Of a stretch of 64,000 nucleotides of DNA, positions 36,837 through 49,510 are shown one piece after another. The translations under genes were made by a program, and so were the position numbers. Source of the stretch: Engraulis encrasicolus (lineage: Eukaryota > Chordata > Actinopteri > Clupeiformes > Engraulidae); contig NC_085872.1 of assembly GCF_034702125.1 (NCBI RefSeq), positions 32,039,376-32,103,375 on the forward strand. Direction: 5' to 3'. How positions within the stretch are numbered: the first letter of the stretch is position 1; each line of letters begins with the position of its first letter. Under the pieces are notes generated by a model. That model ran no database searches. It saw only the letters and a list, made by a program, of their open reading frames with translations, and was not told the DNA's origin.

Positions 36837-37315
36837 GAAACTATTCCACAACCTTAGCCATGGAGCAAAGTGTCTTATACTCTCTGTGCAGTAGCGCAGG
36901 GCTTCTATAGCACAGCAGGCCCTGGGTACCTATAGAGGCTTTGGCTGTTATAGAGCTTGTATGCACTTGGCAGAGCAGTTGGTTAGGCTCATCACTGGCA
37001 CATCGGCACATCAATCATAGCTGATAACCAATACTGCTAACTGACACAACATTTAAACCACACCCAGTTGATAATTGTCACACGATGTAATTGCAAAGCA
37101 GCAAACGTGAGAAGAGGTAGCAAAAAATGTTGCTCTCCTTTCCTTTTGCACCAGCAAACAGCAGACAACAAAAAAACCTCTCTTTCACTGTTGATAATGT
37201 GTTATATTTCTGTGTCTACACAGTTGGTACATTTTCAATGAGAAAGTAATCTGTAGACTGCAAAGCCAAGACAATTGGCTAGGATCATGGAGAGGAGAGG
37301 ATATGCACGGCAGCC
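36837..37315. other. Non-coding unique sequence
   Basis: Nothing recognised. Confidence 0.4.
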
Positions 37316-37332
37316 AATATGGAAAGAAATAT

Positions 37333-37530
37333 ATATATATATTTTAAAGTATTTTTTTGGGGGCTTTTCAGCCTTTATTGTTTTTTGTGAGACAGGATAG
37401 TGGAGGAGAGACAGGAAGTGAGCTGGGAGAGAGAGATGGGGAAGGACCGGCAAAGGACCCGGACCGGGAATCGAACCCGGGTCGGCTGAGTGGTAAACGT
37501 GTGCCCTACCATATCAGCCACGGTAGGGCC
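37333..37530 (-). mobile_element. tRNA-derived SINE, family 2 (antisense copy)
   Basis: On the minus strand: tRNA-like head, intact B-box gggttcgattcc, cacttcctgtctctcctcc and a tail ending in aaaagccccc plus an A-rich run. A 17-bp direct repeat starting aatatggaaagaaat flanks it at 37316 and 37531. Confidence 0.9.
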
Positions 37531-37547
37531 AATATGGAAAGAAATAT

Positions 37548-38293
37548 TGAATGTGAAGTTTGAAGAGAAAAAAAAACATTGCTGAAGTAAACATATTACG
37601 GTACTGGCTGCATGGAGGACCTCCCATGCCAGTGCACCGATGGGCTAGTTTGTGATGGTGCAGAATGCGGAAATCTGTGCAGCACACATGCGCCCTGCGA
37701 AATTTACAATGCTTTCTGGATAGGCATGTCTAACCAGAATGCATTGCAATGGTGAAGTGCACATGTGCCTGTTTTCCGTTTCTCTCACTCAATCATTCAG
37801 TCAAATAGGCACTCACAGCAATACACTGAGAACGTAAGAGGCAGTGAGGTACACTGGCTGACTAATAGTGGTATCATAAGACCTAAATACAGCAGCTGGC
37901 ACCACCTTTGCTGAGGTAAGCCCAGCGCCATACATACACACTGGTCAGGTTTTCACTCGGCGCACTGTTGCCAATTAAGCAGCGGGAAAATAGCTCAGGG
38001 AGCCACCCAGGCCGGCTGTGTGTCCAGCAGTACACCAAAGTGGTATAATGAAACAGGATGTTTTCCTTCCCATGCAATTTCACCATTCATAAGCCACACC
38101 AGCGTTTGTGTGGGCCACTGTGTGTGTTGGGAGTCTGTCGCCACATCATGGGAATGTTAAATGGATTAAATGGATAATCTAACTAGCCGTCTGTTAAGCA
38201 GCTTCTTCTGTGCAGAACTTAATGGGCTGCACAGAGCGGCTGGCTGGCGTCCCTATCAGTTGTGATGAGATGAGAATAATGGGCCTTTAATTC

Positions 38294-38296
<3 letters not shown>
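37548..38296. other. Non-coding unique sequence
   Basis: Nothing recognised. Confidence 0.4.

Positions 38297-38362
<66 letters not shown>
38297..38362 (+). repeat. (GA)n microsatellite
   Basis: 66 bp, pure. Confidence 0.98.
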
Positions 38363-38365
<3 letters not shown>

Positions 38366-38882
38366 TTCCTAACTCTGTTGTCCTACTCTGCAAAGCCAGT
38401 TTTAGAGTCTAGTTAAACTAGCGAATGAGGAAAATCAGCTGATGCTGTCCTGCAATGGCCGCTCTTTCATAACTTTGCCGGTTCAAAGGTTTATGAATAT
38501 GGGCTGGCAATCGATAAGTCAATAGTAATTTAATTTTATGTCTACGAAGAAAGTGCAAGGTCAGTTTGTCAGAGTGAATAAGACTGAGCGAGATTAATGT
38601 CCTCTGTCTCAGCTTTTTATGAACTGTACATCAGTGAACATACTCCGCAGCGTTACCGCCATTATCTTTTAGGCCTATTTTGTTTCTTTTATTATTTGCA
38701 GTTGACATTGTTAACAAGAATTCCTAAAGGTTTATTTTTTACATTTGCTTTGTAATGCAACTATGGACTAATAGAACAAATAAATAATCCAACAGACATG
38801 CCCTAACCGATATGCATAACACGGTAAAACTCTCCAACGGAATTAGCAGACCAACTTACCAGCCTTTGTCTTGTTACACTAA

Positions 38883-39062
38883 CGCCTCTTTTCCACTGCC
38901 GGTTTTCTGGAAGGCCTACAGCTCGACACGGCACGACTCAGCCACCACTTTTTGATTTTCGAATTAACACGACACAGTTCAATCATAAAGCAAAAAGTGG
39001 CGTCCGAGTTGCGCTGTGTCGAGCTGTAGGCCTACCAGAAAACCGGCAGTGGAAAAGAGGCA
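38883..39062. mobile_element. Harbinger-like MITE, family B copy 2
   Basis: Ends cgcctcttttccactgcc / ggcagtggaaaagaggca with TAA flanks (38880 and 39063). Better preserved than the copy at 36640. Confidence 0.85.
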
Positions 39063-39693
39063 TAAATGTCCGAGGGGGTGATATAGCTGCATATCAGTCA
39101 ACACAGCCAATATGTAAAAATATGTCTGGTGTTGGGCAGTGCAGATTTTCTCATTGATTGTTGACTTTAACACATGACCCAAACCTAAATATCCCTTTAA
39201 CCTGCTTTATGATGTTGGATGAAGAGAATCCCTCCTCTCTCCAAAACGGATAAAAGGAAATGAATTTAAAGAATATTATTGCCAATAGTAGCCTATTGCA
39301 GATACACTGTGAACTTGAAGCTTTATCAACTTATTATTATTCATGGGATTTTTCATATGTTTTGCCCTGATTTAGACTCCCATGGCATGTTGCATTAGCT
39401 TTAATCATGATGACAATTACAAGTTTAAAATGACTCAATGTTCGAGTATAGCATGATTTCTCTGGGGAAAGCAGAGCACTTAATAAAGCATCAAAAATGA
39501 TTTGGATCATTACCATTGGTCTGTTTTCTTATATGTGAAGAATTTCTTTAGTGTAAACCTGATGATATAGCAATCAACAGAAACAATAAAATACCTGGCT
39601 TCCACTTGATCTATTATGCAGGACCGTAATATCATTTTGGAAGAAGCAAAGGGCTGGCTGAATCAGAACAGAAAGGCAAACATAGACCACCTT
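39063..39693. other. Non-coding unique sequence
   Basis: AT-rich; nothing recognised. Confidence 0.4.
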
Positions 39694-39701
39694 TCTCAGC
39701 T

Positions 39702-40851
39702 AGAGATGATATAAAACCCGGAGGATCCGGTTGGAGAGCCGGGTCAAGACCTCATCCGAACAGACCGGATGGCTGTCGTGCATTGATCCGCCAAAGGCGG
39801 GTCAGACGGCATTTCATTAATATGTCAACAAAATGGCAGTTACAGCGCAAGAAATTATGAAACAGGATTATATCCATCTTTAGTTGACTACAACAGCCAT
39901 GATCTAATCTCTCTAGCATGTTCAGTCACGAACACTCACTGAGTAAAACTGAGTGAAACCACCTCCCGCCTCGTCATTGATCGAGCCCCTTTGATCCGTC
40001 CAGCCTGTTGTGGCCAATTGAGTCGCGGGTCCACACTCCCTATGTGTGTGCTTCTGACTCTGTTGAGGTCTACATTTCTAAATGTTAACAATGCTCTGCC
40101 AACGCTTTAACATCTCAGTATGTAGGCTACTCTTAGGGAAATTATAGTCTACAGACGTGACTCTACTATCACTCACTGCGTTACAGCGTACCGTCTTTAA
40201 AGACACTGCTGTCACTCCCCTCGTCCGAGTCACTCAGCAGCAGCGCCCTCGGCGACTCGGTGAGACGAATCCTGACTGAGTTGTTGGTAGCAGCGAATCC
40301 CCTACGGATCGGATCAACGCTTAAGTTTCGTTTTTGCCACGAGTGTGCGAGTCGCAAGGCAACTCGGCAGCGGAAACGAGTGGTCATCTGCTGCTCGCCT
40401 CCTGACTGTCCCTGCTCAACTAGACTTCTGCTCCCAAATATTTGACTTTTAGTCGTCTTAAATACAGACACACACACATTATTTATTGCAAAATCAGGAA
40501 CATGCCGTTTCACTGCTGCCAAACTGTTCGAGTTGTGGTTGCATGTGAGGAGACCCAGGTGGGTCGGATCGCAGCATGAGTTTAGGAACTGTGACATTCA
40601 TAAAGTGAGTTTTGTTGATCAAACTGTCTTACTCTTTGATTTATCAACGTGAATTGATAAATGGAACAACAAAGGTGAGGCGCATAGCTACTTAACGAAA
40701 GAAACGTTTTAAAAAGTACATTATTATTATTTATTTTTATTTATTTTAAATAAGTGATCCGTGTGATCCGAGTGATCCGTCTAATCCGGATACCCTCCTT
40801 GGAATGATCCAATCAATCCGGACGCCTCAAAGAGTCGAGTTAAGCACCTCT
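39702..40851. mobile_element. Candidate 1.15-kb non-autonomous hAT-like element
   Basis: Short inverted ends agagatg / cacctct and flanks tctcagct (39694) / actcagct (40852), seven of eight matching. Both subterminal regions are rich in gatcc/ccgga motifs (gaggatccggtt; aatccggacgcctc). The interior is CpG-rich and has a 138-codon minus-strand open frame (40597-40181) without a recognised domain. No transposase seen. Confidence 0.5.
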
Positions 40852-40859
40852 ACTCAGCT

Positions 40860-42519
40860 CACGTTCTCACTGACTGGTACGGGTCTTTCTTGCCAATTAA
40901 GATTTAACCTCACAGTGACAGCAATTTCCCTATCCATTAGAGTCACTCAGCCTTCATATTTCCTAAAATATACATGCCATTAAAATGTACTGTCATTATA
41001 ATATTTAATTGCCACTAATTTCCCGATTCAACATTAGACAGGGAGCAAGAGACAGAACAGCAGCAAGAGACTAAGGGAAAACGAATGGTAATAAATACCA
41101 CTAAAGTGTTGTGTTTTCTGTTATGCATAAGCATGGCTGGTATGTCCAAATTGTGCTGCTAAAAATGATGGATGTAACACTACGATTTACGATACGATAA
41201 CCTATGTATCGCACTGTAAAGCAAGAGATTGGCAATCACTTTAATGCAATCGGGGCATTATTTAACCCCTAAGTGCACAGCCTCTGTAAAAAATCTTGTT
41301 GTCGCCAAAACTGACCAAGTCTTAATCTGTTTCTTTACTCTATTAAGTAATAGGTAGCAATGTTGTTATGATGTAGTTGAGTCCTTTCGGCAAAAGAGTC
41401 TGCAGAAAGAGGCTACTGGTGAAAAAGAGCGCTGTAGTGGAAAGCCCTATGCATCAGGGGATGTAGAAGAATGTTTCTAAGAATTTCATGTCTGTTGGGG
41501 AGGTATAGATGAAAACAGTGGCTGGGGTAGGAATATGTCAGATCAATTTCAATGGTCTATCTGTTTTCTTTTTTTCTTTTTAGCCATTGGGGAGGGCTTA
41601 GTGACAATATGACTCTGCTGCTGGAGTATTACGTGCCGGACCGCCAACCCCCTGGCTGGTTCCAACCACAACCTGGAGCTCTGCTTATGATGCAACCCAT
41701 GGACTATTCATTTCATATCATAGTTTGGTTTGCCCGGCTAGTATTGAGCACAAGGAAATGGAAAAGGTGGATACAAGACGACATCCAAACATTAGATCTA
41801 GGCTAGTTATTATCGGTAGATTTTAGCAGACAAATTGTTTTTTTCCCAGACAGAATTTGCATGCTTCTGAAGAACTGCAGACACAAAAACCTCTGAAAGG
41901 AAATTGAGGAATGCTCAATTTTTCAAAATTCAATGTCATTTATAACTTTTTTTTTATTTCAGTGCATTTTGTCAAATACAATAGTTTCATCACCTTTCAT
42001 CCGAAGAACATTCTGTTCTTCTATTTGTTTGTTTTCTGTCGAAGTACTGATGTAGGCCTACCTGCTACATGACTGGGCTGATTCTCTGACCTTTGGTGTG
42101 ACGTTTGAGCATTGTGAAAAGGTGACCTCGCCACTTTTCACTGATTTTAAACCACTCTTTATTTTGGTTAACTTCATTTGTGAACTTGTGTATTTACTGT
42201 GCACCGCGAGGAGCGGGCAGAGCTGGACAGTTGGACACGCACACACGCACACACACACACCGCTCAGAATCGCATTCTCCTCTCCAAGTGCGCACGACAC
42301 TGCTACACGGGAGCGCGCACCGTTGTGGCAGCATTTCCATCGCGTGATGACAAGCACTGAAAATGGACATGTGTTGAATGCTCGGACTCTAAATGTTTCA
42401 TGTTTTATAGGCCTATAATGTTTGTGAATTATGTCTGTTTGGTGTGGGGATTCTGTGGGAAACAATGGGCAATGTTTGTCTGTTTGATTTTGTAACTGGC
42501 GTTTTGTTTTGGAAAGGTC
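40860..42519. other. Non-coding unique sequence
   Basis: A short CpG-rich patch near 42225-42345 follows (CA)n. Open frames lack motifs. Confidence 0.35.
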
Positions 42520-42902
42520 CTGGAGAAATGGTACGGGCCAATTGTGATTTTGAGTCTGCATTGGTTAATTGAATAATTGCCTGCGTAGGGAAGGGTATGT
42601 AAAGCCCAGCTCATTGTTGAGAGTGAGCGAGATAGGCGAAGCAGCTGTTTATCGGTGTAAACTGTCTTCAGAAATGTTGTTAAAAGTAGCTGCTGCTGAG
42701 AGCGGTAACAAAGTGTCAGAAGTTTGGCTTTGACTTTGATTTTGTATTGAGTATTGTTGAGTTGCCAGTCCAATTTGGGTTTATGTCTGAAGTTGCCCAC
42801 GAGCACCTTTTTGTTTTGTCGAAAATAAAAACGCTTCGAAGTTTAATTACGGTTTCCTGACCATCCATCCTCAGACACTCGAAGTTGTAACGTCATCCTG
42901 AC
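42520..42902 (+). mobile_element. Possible solo LTR
   Basis: A CCAAT box (about 42538), a TATA-like tatgtaaag (about 42596) and AATAAA (42824) lie in the order and spacing of U3-R-U5, and the segment ends in cctgaca. ggagaa occurs near both edges, but not at the exact distance expected for a target duplication. A cellular promoter is an alternative. Confidence 0.3.
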
Positions 42903-43161
42903 AGGAGAAGAACGAGCTTTTCCACAAGCATGTTGCAGTCTCTTTATGCCCATTTTTTCAAAATGTCTAGGTTCATTTTCGCTTGGGCCTTGTTTTTCTT
43001 TTCTTTGCTTTGACCACCTGTTTCTTTGTGTGTACTAATGTCTCTGCTCACTCGCTTACGATAATTGCCTCTTCTTTCACTCCACTGTGTTGCCTTGGTC
43101 TCTGCTGGGACAAAAAGTGAATTGGCACCTGAAGGTTGAAGGATTGATCCGGCAGTGGCTG

Positions 43162-43301
<140 letters not shown>

Positions 43302-44256
43302 GTCTGTGAACGTGTCATCGTGTGAACGTGTGGTCGAGTATTATTCCCCCAGTATGTCTGTGTATGGGTACAGTATGTGTGCATGGCTTCCCCCCCCCCA
43401 ACGCCCCCCCAATGCCCCCTCCTCTCTCTCTCTCCACCACCACCCCTCACCCACCCACCCTCTTTCTATGCATGTGCTCTGAGTCTCTGAAATCTGCTGG
43501 CAGTGCACTGTGCAGTGTGCACAGCGACACAGAGCTGGCTTTTCGGCAGTGTTCAGTGAGCAGCGATGATTACGAGTGTGCTCAGAGGATGTCCAGAGGC
43601 TGCACAGGGCTCAGACCCACGCACGTTCATGCCGTAATGTGCACCCTCTGCCCACCCAGAAGCAGTGTAGAGACCATTGGCCCACAGTCAGGGACAGTTT
43701 CATTTTTTGCAGCTGTGGTGAGCTTTATTCCAAGGTAACGGTGGTACAACACATACTCTGTACTGACCACATACCACAAAGAGCAGTGAAGCAATATTTT
43801 GAGGCTTTTGTGCAATCAGCATATCAATTAGAAAGGAAAAGAAACTCTTTGTAGAATATATAGTTTCCATTGCAGAGAAGAAAATTAGTTCATTAAGCCA
43901 ATCTAATGGTTGTTGGAATTTATATGGTCAACAGATGGGCAATAATGCAATAGGCCTAGGATAAAAATACACCAAACTGTTAACATGAGTTGAACCAAAC
44001 AAGAAAGAATATTTTCGTACAACAAAGTTTCATGTCACACTCATATCTCACACAGTTACTGTCCTTGTTCAAAGAAGTAGGCTAATCCTTCCACAGCTTA
44101 GTGTAGGAGAGAAAAATGACAGGACGTGAATTAAAACGCAAACAAATTATGTCAACAAGTTCCATCACTGTAGTATAAACACCAGGACACAATGTAAATA
44201 AAGAAGTTATTAGAAGCTGAGTGAAAGGGGTAGGCAGCATCCTCGATTCAGTGGAA

Positions 44257-44260
<4 letters not shown>
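43302..44260. other. Non-coding unique sequence
   Basis: C-rich tracts at about 43390-43460. An open frame at 43322-43738 has no recognisable motif. Confidence 0.35.

Positions 44261-44305
<45 letters not shown>
44261..44305 (+). repeat. (GA)n microsatellite
   Basis: 45 bp, followed by (aagc)n. Confidence 0.95.
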
Positions 44306-44306
<1 letters not shown>

Positions 44307-44870
44307 AGGCAAGCAAGCAAGCTTGGGAAGAGTAGGCAGTCAAAACCTCAAGGGTGAATGATATTATCCCCCACACAGCATATGATACACTTCACGCTGA
44401 CGCATTCACTGTGAGGAGACAAACAGAATTAAGATGCCGTACAGACAGAAGCAGTGTTTGTGGCACACTGGCAATTGTCAATGGGCCTCCAGAACACCTA
44501 CATACACGTCAGGTCTGGCAGAGGGCCACTCTGAAAGTGAAGATAACAAACAGAGAGGATTCTTGGTTTTACCACAATGTCCATCTGGCACAGAGTTTTT
44601 GGCGGGCTTATCGTAGTATTTACATGCTCTTTATTATAGTTTTCTCTTTTTAAACTTTACACAAAACATAACAAAGGCATAGCTGAAGCAATGTATCGTT
44701 TATTGTATGGTATTATCTGTTCTGCACTGTTCCTAATTTCATTTGGTTCTACCACATTCTTATCCGATTGAAAACTCACTAGATTGTTTCCTTCTCCTTC
44801 TTATCATCAGCCCATAATCAATAGGCCTGAGCTGTATCTGCCAGCACCTCATGTTTTCCAACCATTCAAG
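44306..44870. other. Non-coding unique sequence
   Basis: Nothing recognised. Confidence 0.4.
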
Positions 44871-44883
44871 ACTGTCTCATATC

Positions 44884-45041
44884 CAGGGCCGCTGACCGCT
44901 TTGGCTGGGCAGGACAAAGTCATCTGAAAGGGCTCCCCCACCCAATGCATTCAATGTAATGAGGGCTCAATTATGGGGTCCCCCATTTCCCTGGGCCCGG
45001 GACAGCTGTCCCCTTTGCCCCGTCCCCTGTCGGCTTCCCTG
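44884..45041 (-). mobile_element. hAT-like MITE (same family as 15020-15354)
   Basis: Perfect 8-bp duplication ctcatatc at 44876-44883 and 45042-45049; ends cagggccgctgac / gtcggcttccctg. It landed in the first of two tandem units of a local duplication containing actgtctcatatctccgca. Confidence 0.88.
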
Positions 45042-45049
45042 CTCATATC

Positions 45050-48000
45050 TCCGCAGCCGTCTCCTTCCTTATAACACTGTCTCATATCTCCGCAACCGTC
45101 TCCTTATCTCTCTCTGGCTGCTGCAATTGGATTCATTTGGCTGAATAAAGTCCGACATGTGGGCACTCCAGCAGCTGACCGCTGTTCATAAGTGCCCCAT
45201 AAAGCCATTAACACGTCTATGATGGCGCCATCAGACTAGAATACACAATAGAGCCACTGTTTGAGAGATTAAAAGAACCGTTGCAGCCTATCACTCATCA
45301 AGAAGAGTGAAAATTAGACACAAAAACAGTCTCCTTTTAAATGTATCAATTTCAAATTACGCATTTATCTGGAGACAGATCGAATGTATTATTCATGTAT
45401 TCATTGCACAATAATGGTATATGTATGCACAGTATTACATGACTCATTATTTCCCCCCTTGAAGGAAGCAATGAGTATTACGAATTGATGCCACTAAGTC
45501 TGAATTAATTATCAAGTGACTAATCATAATTGGCTATCAGACTTTTAAAGGTTACAAAGTTTAAAAAGTGAAGAATGTGCCACTGAGTAGACGAGCTAGT
45601 GTCTCAGTAGAAATAAGTTGCAGTAGGCCTACTCCTTTCATTCATTTGTTTCCTTTTTAATGAGAGTGCATTGACAATCCTGATACCTTTAAATGGGCCT
45701 ATGTACATGACCATTAGAATCAGAGCTTTATCAGAAAACAGTCAGGTTCATCCAGGCACACAGAGAGCTGCCCTTACAGTATTGCAGGGCAAATTTCATT
45801 GACCTTGTTTTTTACTAAATAGGCCTACCTTTCATGCAACATTTCCTTTTCATTTCATTTCACTATTGGAAGATGGAAATGTATTGATGTGTGCTCTCTC
45901 TATAAGTTATATACAGTCGGTATAGTTTGATGCATTTTGAGAAGAATGCGTAGGCACATGCATTTTCTACTTCAGACTTATACATGAATATGTGTTTCAA
46001 TTTTCAGTGCTTTTTTCATTTTTCCCTTGGCCTCTTCATGATGAGTGGATTATGGGGAGACTGAGGGTGGTCCGCCACTGAGAAAGAGGCCTGCTGATTT
46101 ATTCCTCGGAGAGTCATTTGTAACAGGGATGTGCGCTGTGTGAAGAGGCCCAGAGATGGGTGCTTCACTGGGGGTGAGTCACAGCCTGTGCTGATTGTTT
46201 TTATGGAGGCTTCCCAGAGAACTCTTCAGAGAGATGTAGCGCAACCTGGACCCTCCAAACAGGATTACATTTAGTGATGAGTACAAATCACAGCTGCCAC
46301 ATGACATATACACACGTGAGGAGCAGCCATGGAGCAACCAGGATTCTGAAGGCTGCAGATATAATGTGTTGGCCCCAGAGACTCTCCTAGCAGGCCATCA
46401 GAGGGGATTCAGCTCAGGACTCTCATCAAGAAAACATCAATGTTCAAGCATCATTACATTTATAGTTACAGAGTGTGTGTAGTAGATACTCTGGATAAGC
46501 ATGTAGACAGCTAATCTGGGGTGAGTTTCTGGAAAGGGAAGTAGCTAGCCTGCTAGCAACTTTCATGAGAAGATGTTTAATTTCGACGTTGTTTAATTTC
46601 GATGCCTAATTTTGAAGATATTGGATTAGAAATGATTGGTTACTTCCGCACAGGCACCACATTAAGTGTTAAGTACTTGAGGAAAAATAAACACTTGTTT
46701 CCATTACGATAGCGTAATGAGATAAGCTCTCGTTTGTAATGTGAGCTGTACAATTTTGAATCCATACAGAAGCTTGTTGAACAGAAAACGCAAAATCATG
46801 TTTTGTACCCCAAAGCATAACACTCAATTTCCCTTGACTGCACGTGTGTGTTGGTATTGCGCAAAAGAAAGGATTTAGTTCCGCCAGATATTTTCCACAT
46901 GCATGTCTTATAATTGTATGACTTTCAACAATGTTTAAACAAGGACGGGTATTGGAGCTAATGAGTCATGAGGTCAGCGAAAACATATGACTGTCATCCA
47001 ATCAAAGAAAGTACTCAAAGAGAAGTAGTGGCGGTGTCGACTTCAGAAAGTAACCACACTAGTTTTGGATTACTACGAGAAGGTTTCGAGAAACACTCGT
47101 TTTTTGCCTTGAGGAGAGTATACTGAAGCTACTGATGCTACTAAAGAAAATTTGTAGAAAAATGCTAACACATGAAGTAGTTCCTGAAACGCACCCTTGA
47201 TCTGCAGGAAAACAAGTCCATAGCTGCCTGCAACAGTAAGAAGTACTCAGAAGTACTCTTCAGAGTAAAGAGACCTATTGTGCAGGTTACAGCAGTGGCT
47301 GCTGACAGTTTCAGATGTTACGCAACAGGAGAAAACAATACACAGTATGTGAGCAGAGCCGGTAATTAAGGCACAGGAGAGCTCTTGCTCATGTCATCTT
47401 TACTTCCTTTATGAGCTGCATGACCTTCCAGTGGATAGTGGCTCCCTAAGCACACTGTGTCCAAGTGCTTGTTTTGTGGGCTTGACTTTTCTGAGCTCCA
47501 TGCTACTATAAACACACATGAAAGAGCTGCCTATCTCAAGGCCATTGCAGCCGGTGAACCTGGTTAGAGCAAGTCATTCAACAGTGTTTGGGGTTTAGCC
47601 GGTAACTTTGATGGTGAGATGTGGGCTTGTTTTGACCTGTCAGTGGAAGAAATGTTCTTTTGGACTCTTTCATCTTTCACTCTCCTTTCATTTTTTGGGC
47701 CCCTTTTCAGGGAATGGATTGCGTTGACCTATTCATTAAATTGACTTAATATTGTCTTGAAAACCTGTTGAGACACCAACTTTTTTATTAGCTTCATCCA
47801 TCATCATTCAAAGGATTTACGTAATAAATGAAAGGATAGAAATGCAGACAGAGCTCTGATGAGGCTTGCCTATACTAGTATGCCAGGATAGGTAGGCCTA
47901 CAGTTACAGCCAAAGAGGAATACTCGTTATTAGAGTCAAAATCCTCATATTTTAAAATGCAAACATTTCATTCAGCCTAATCCCACAGATATGCGTCATA

Positions 48001-48940
48001 ATGACATTGTAATGTCACGGTTAACTCCACAACACCAGCTTTAACACTGTCAAAATATAGTCAGTCTTAAAATTTCTTCTCAGCTCTGCTGCAAGTCTCC
48101 TGTGACTGCAGTGGAGCACCTGTGGTGTTGATGTGCTGCATTAGCTTCAGATGTGGATGAGCCTGGCTCTCTACTGTCTCAGCGAGGCAGTGGGGCGTTT
48201 CCACGGTGTTCTCTTGCTGTGTTTGTGTGATGCAGTACAGCTCCAGATGGCTTTGTCACAATGACCTCAATGGGTCACAGAGTGCTCAGCAATGCTGCCA
48301 CTGCCAGGGATCAGTGATCTACAAAATGTACCCTGTCTCTTGTGAGCCTGTGCATGATGTTAAAATGCAGGCAGGATATTCTCTCTGTATCTGTGCCCAA
48401 ACTGGAGTATGACATATGCTAATATTTGTAGCATAAACAACAGAATGTGATGTCATTATCATTTGGGCCTTATTCAACTTCTTTAAGCATTTATGTAACT
48501 GTATGGTACAATATTGAAATATATGTTACATATTATTGTTAGATTTTTTACGAAATAAAGTTGGACCAAAATAAACTTGGTTTCCATTATTTTGTATTTA
48601 TTGTCTTCGATACAGCTGCACATATTTTCTTGACCCAATATGATGAATAGGGCAATGTGTTCACGTTGACAGTGTGAAGGGGAGCTCTTTAATAGCTGTG
48701 AGATTGAGTTTAGATTGCCATCGCAGAAAATTATGATGAGCAAACACCAGACCTACCATTCATACCACACTCAGCTCACAGAAATGTAAAAATAAGCTGC
48801 CTTGGTGAGCCGAAAGTCATTACACAGATATTAAGAAAGCAGGTATACCAATAAAATGTGAAAGTGAGTAAGAGAAGTGAGTAAGAGGCAAGATCTCTGC
48901 ATTTCTCCATGCTTCCATTTTCCAGCTTGATCTGAGCAAA
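45050..48940. other. 3.9 kb of non-coding unique sequence
   Basis: The longest stretch without recognised repeats. A TAAT-rich block at about 45490-45540 (ttaattatcaagtgactaat and neighbours) has several homeodomain-type core motifs. No exon recognised. Confidence 0.35.
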
Positions 48941-49021
48941 CACGCATGCACACACACACATACACACACACACACGCATGCAGGCACACACATACATGCA
49001 CGCATGCACGCACACACACAT
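48941..49021 (+). repeat. Interrupted (CA)n microsatellite
   Basis: CA, CATG and CACG units. Confidence 0.92.
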
Positions 49022-49249
49022 ACGTACAACGTTTATGTCTATTGTTAATGTCCACCTTCCATCTCTTTTCTCAGAGATGCCCTTATGTAGCCTCTTAGTG
49101 CAGATGGGCCCACCGGCGAGCCCGTTCACTCGTCGCTGAAAAGTCTCAACATCATAACAACATTGCTATAACATTACCAGGAGTCTTCAGTAACAGATTA
49201 ATTCACAGACAGATGAATTTTGGTGACAGTAAGGATAACACAGGCTCTG

Positions 49250-49510
49250 TGTAACGCCGCATTATGTAATAACGGTGCAATATGTAATAATGTAACAAAT
49301 TATTACATAATGTGGTGACAATCGCCGCATTGTGTAATAATTTACGCATTTCGTAATACATTTCTTGAACGCATTTCGTAATAACTTTTTTCTCATCTTG
49401 TAATAAATTATTACAAAATGCGAAATTTATTACGGAATGCGGCCGCAACTTTTTTTTTTGATGGAAATGTAATAAGATGGTGCATTATGTAATAATCTAT
49501 ATGGATATGT
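49250..49510. repeat. Left outer arm with clustered gcattWYgtaata motifs
   Basis: Within 250 bp the motif (cgcattatgtaata, cgcattgtgtaata, cgcatttcgtaata and inverses) occurs about ten times in both orientations. The mirror copy is at about 53940-54198. Confidence 0.8.

Noticed and set aside
41166..41225. Possible MITE edge with repeated 'acgata' units
   Set aside because: Only one short AT-rich stretch was seen; no inverted partner identified.
42058..42561. 167-codon minus-strand open frame
   Set aside because: It spans a short CA repeat and the edge of the LTR-like segment, with no domain-like pattern.
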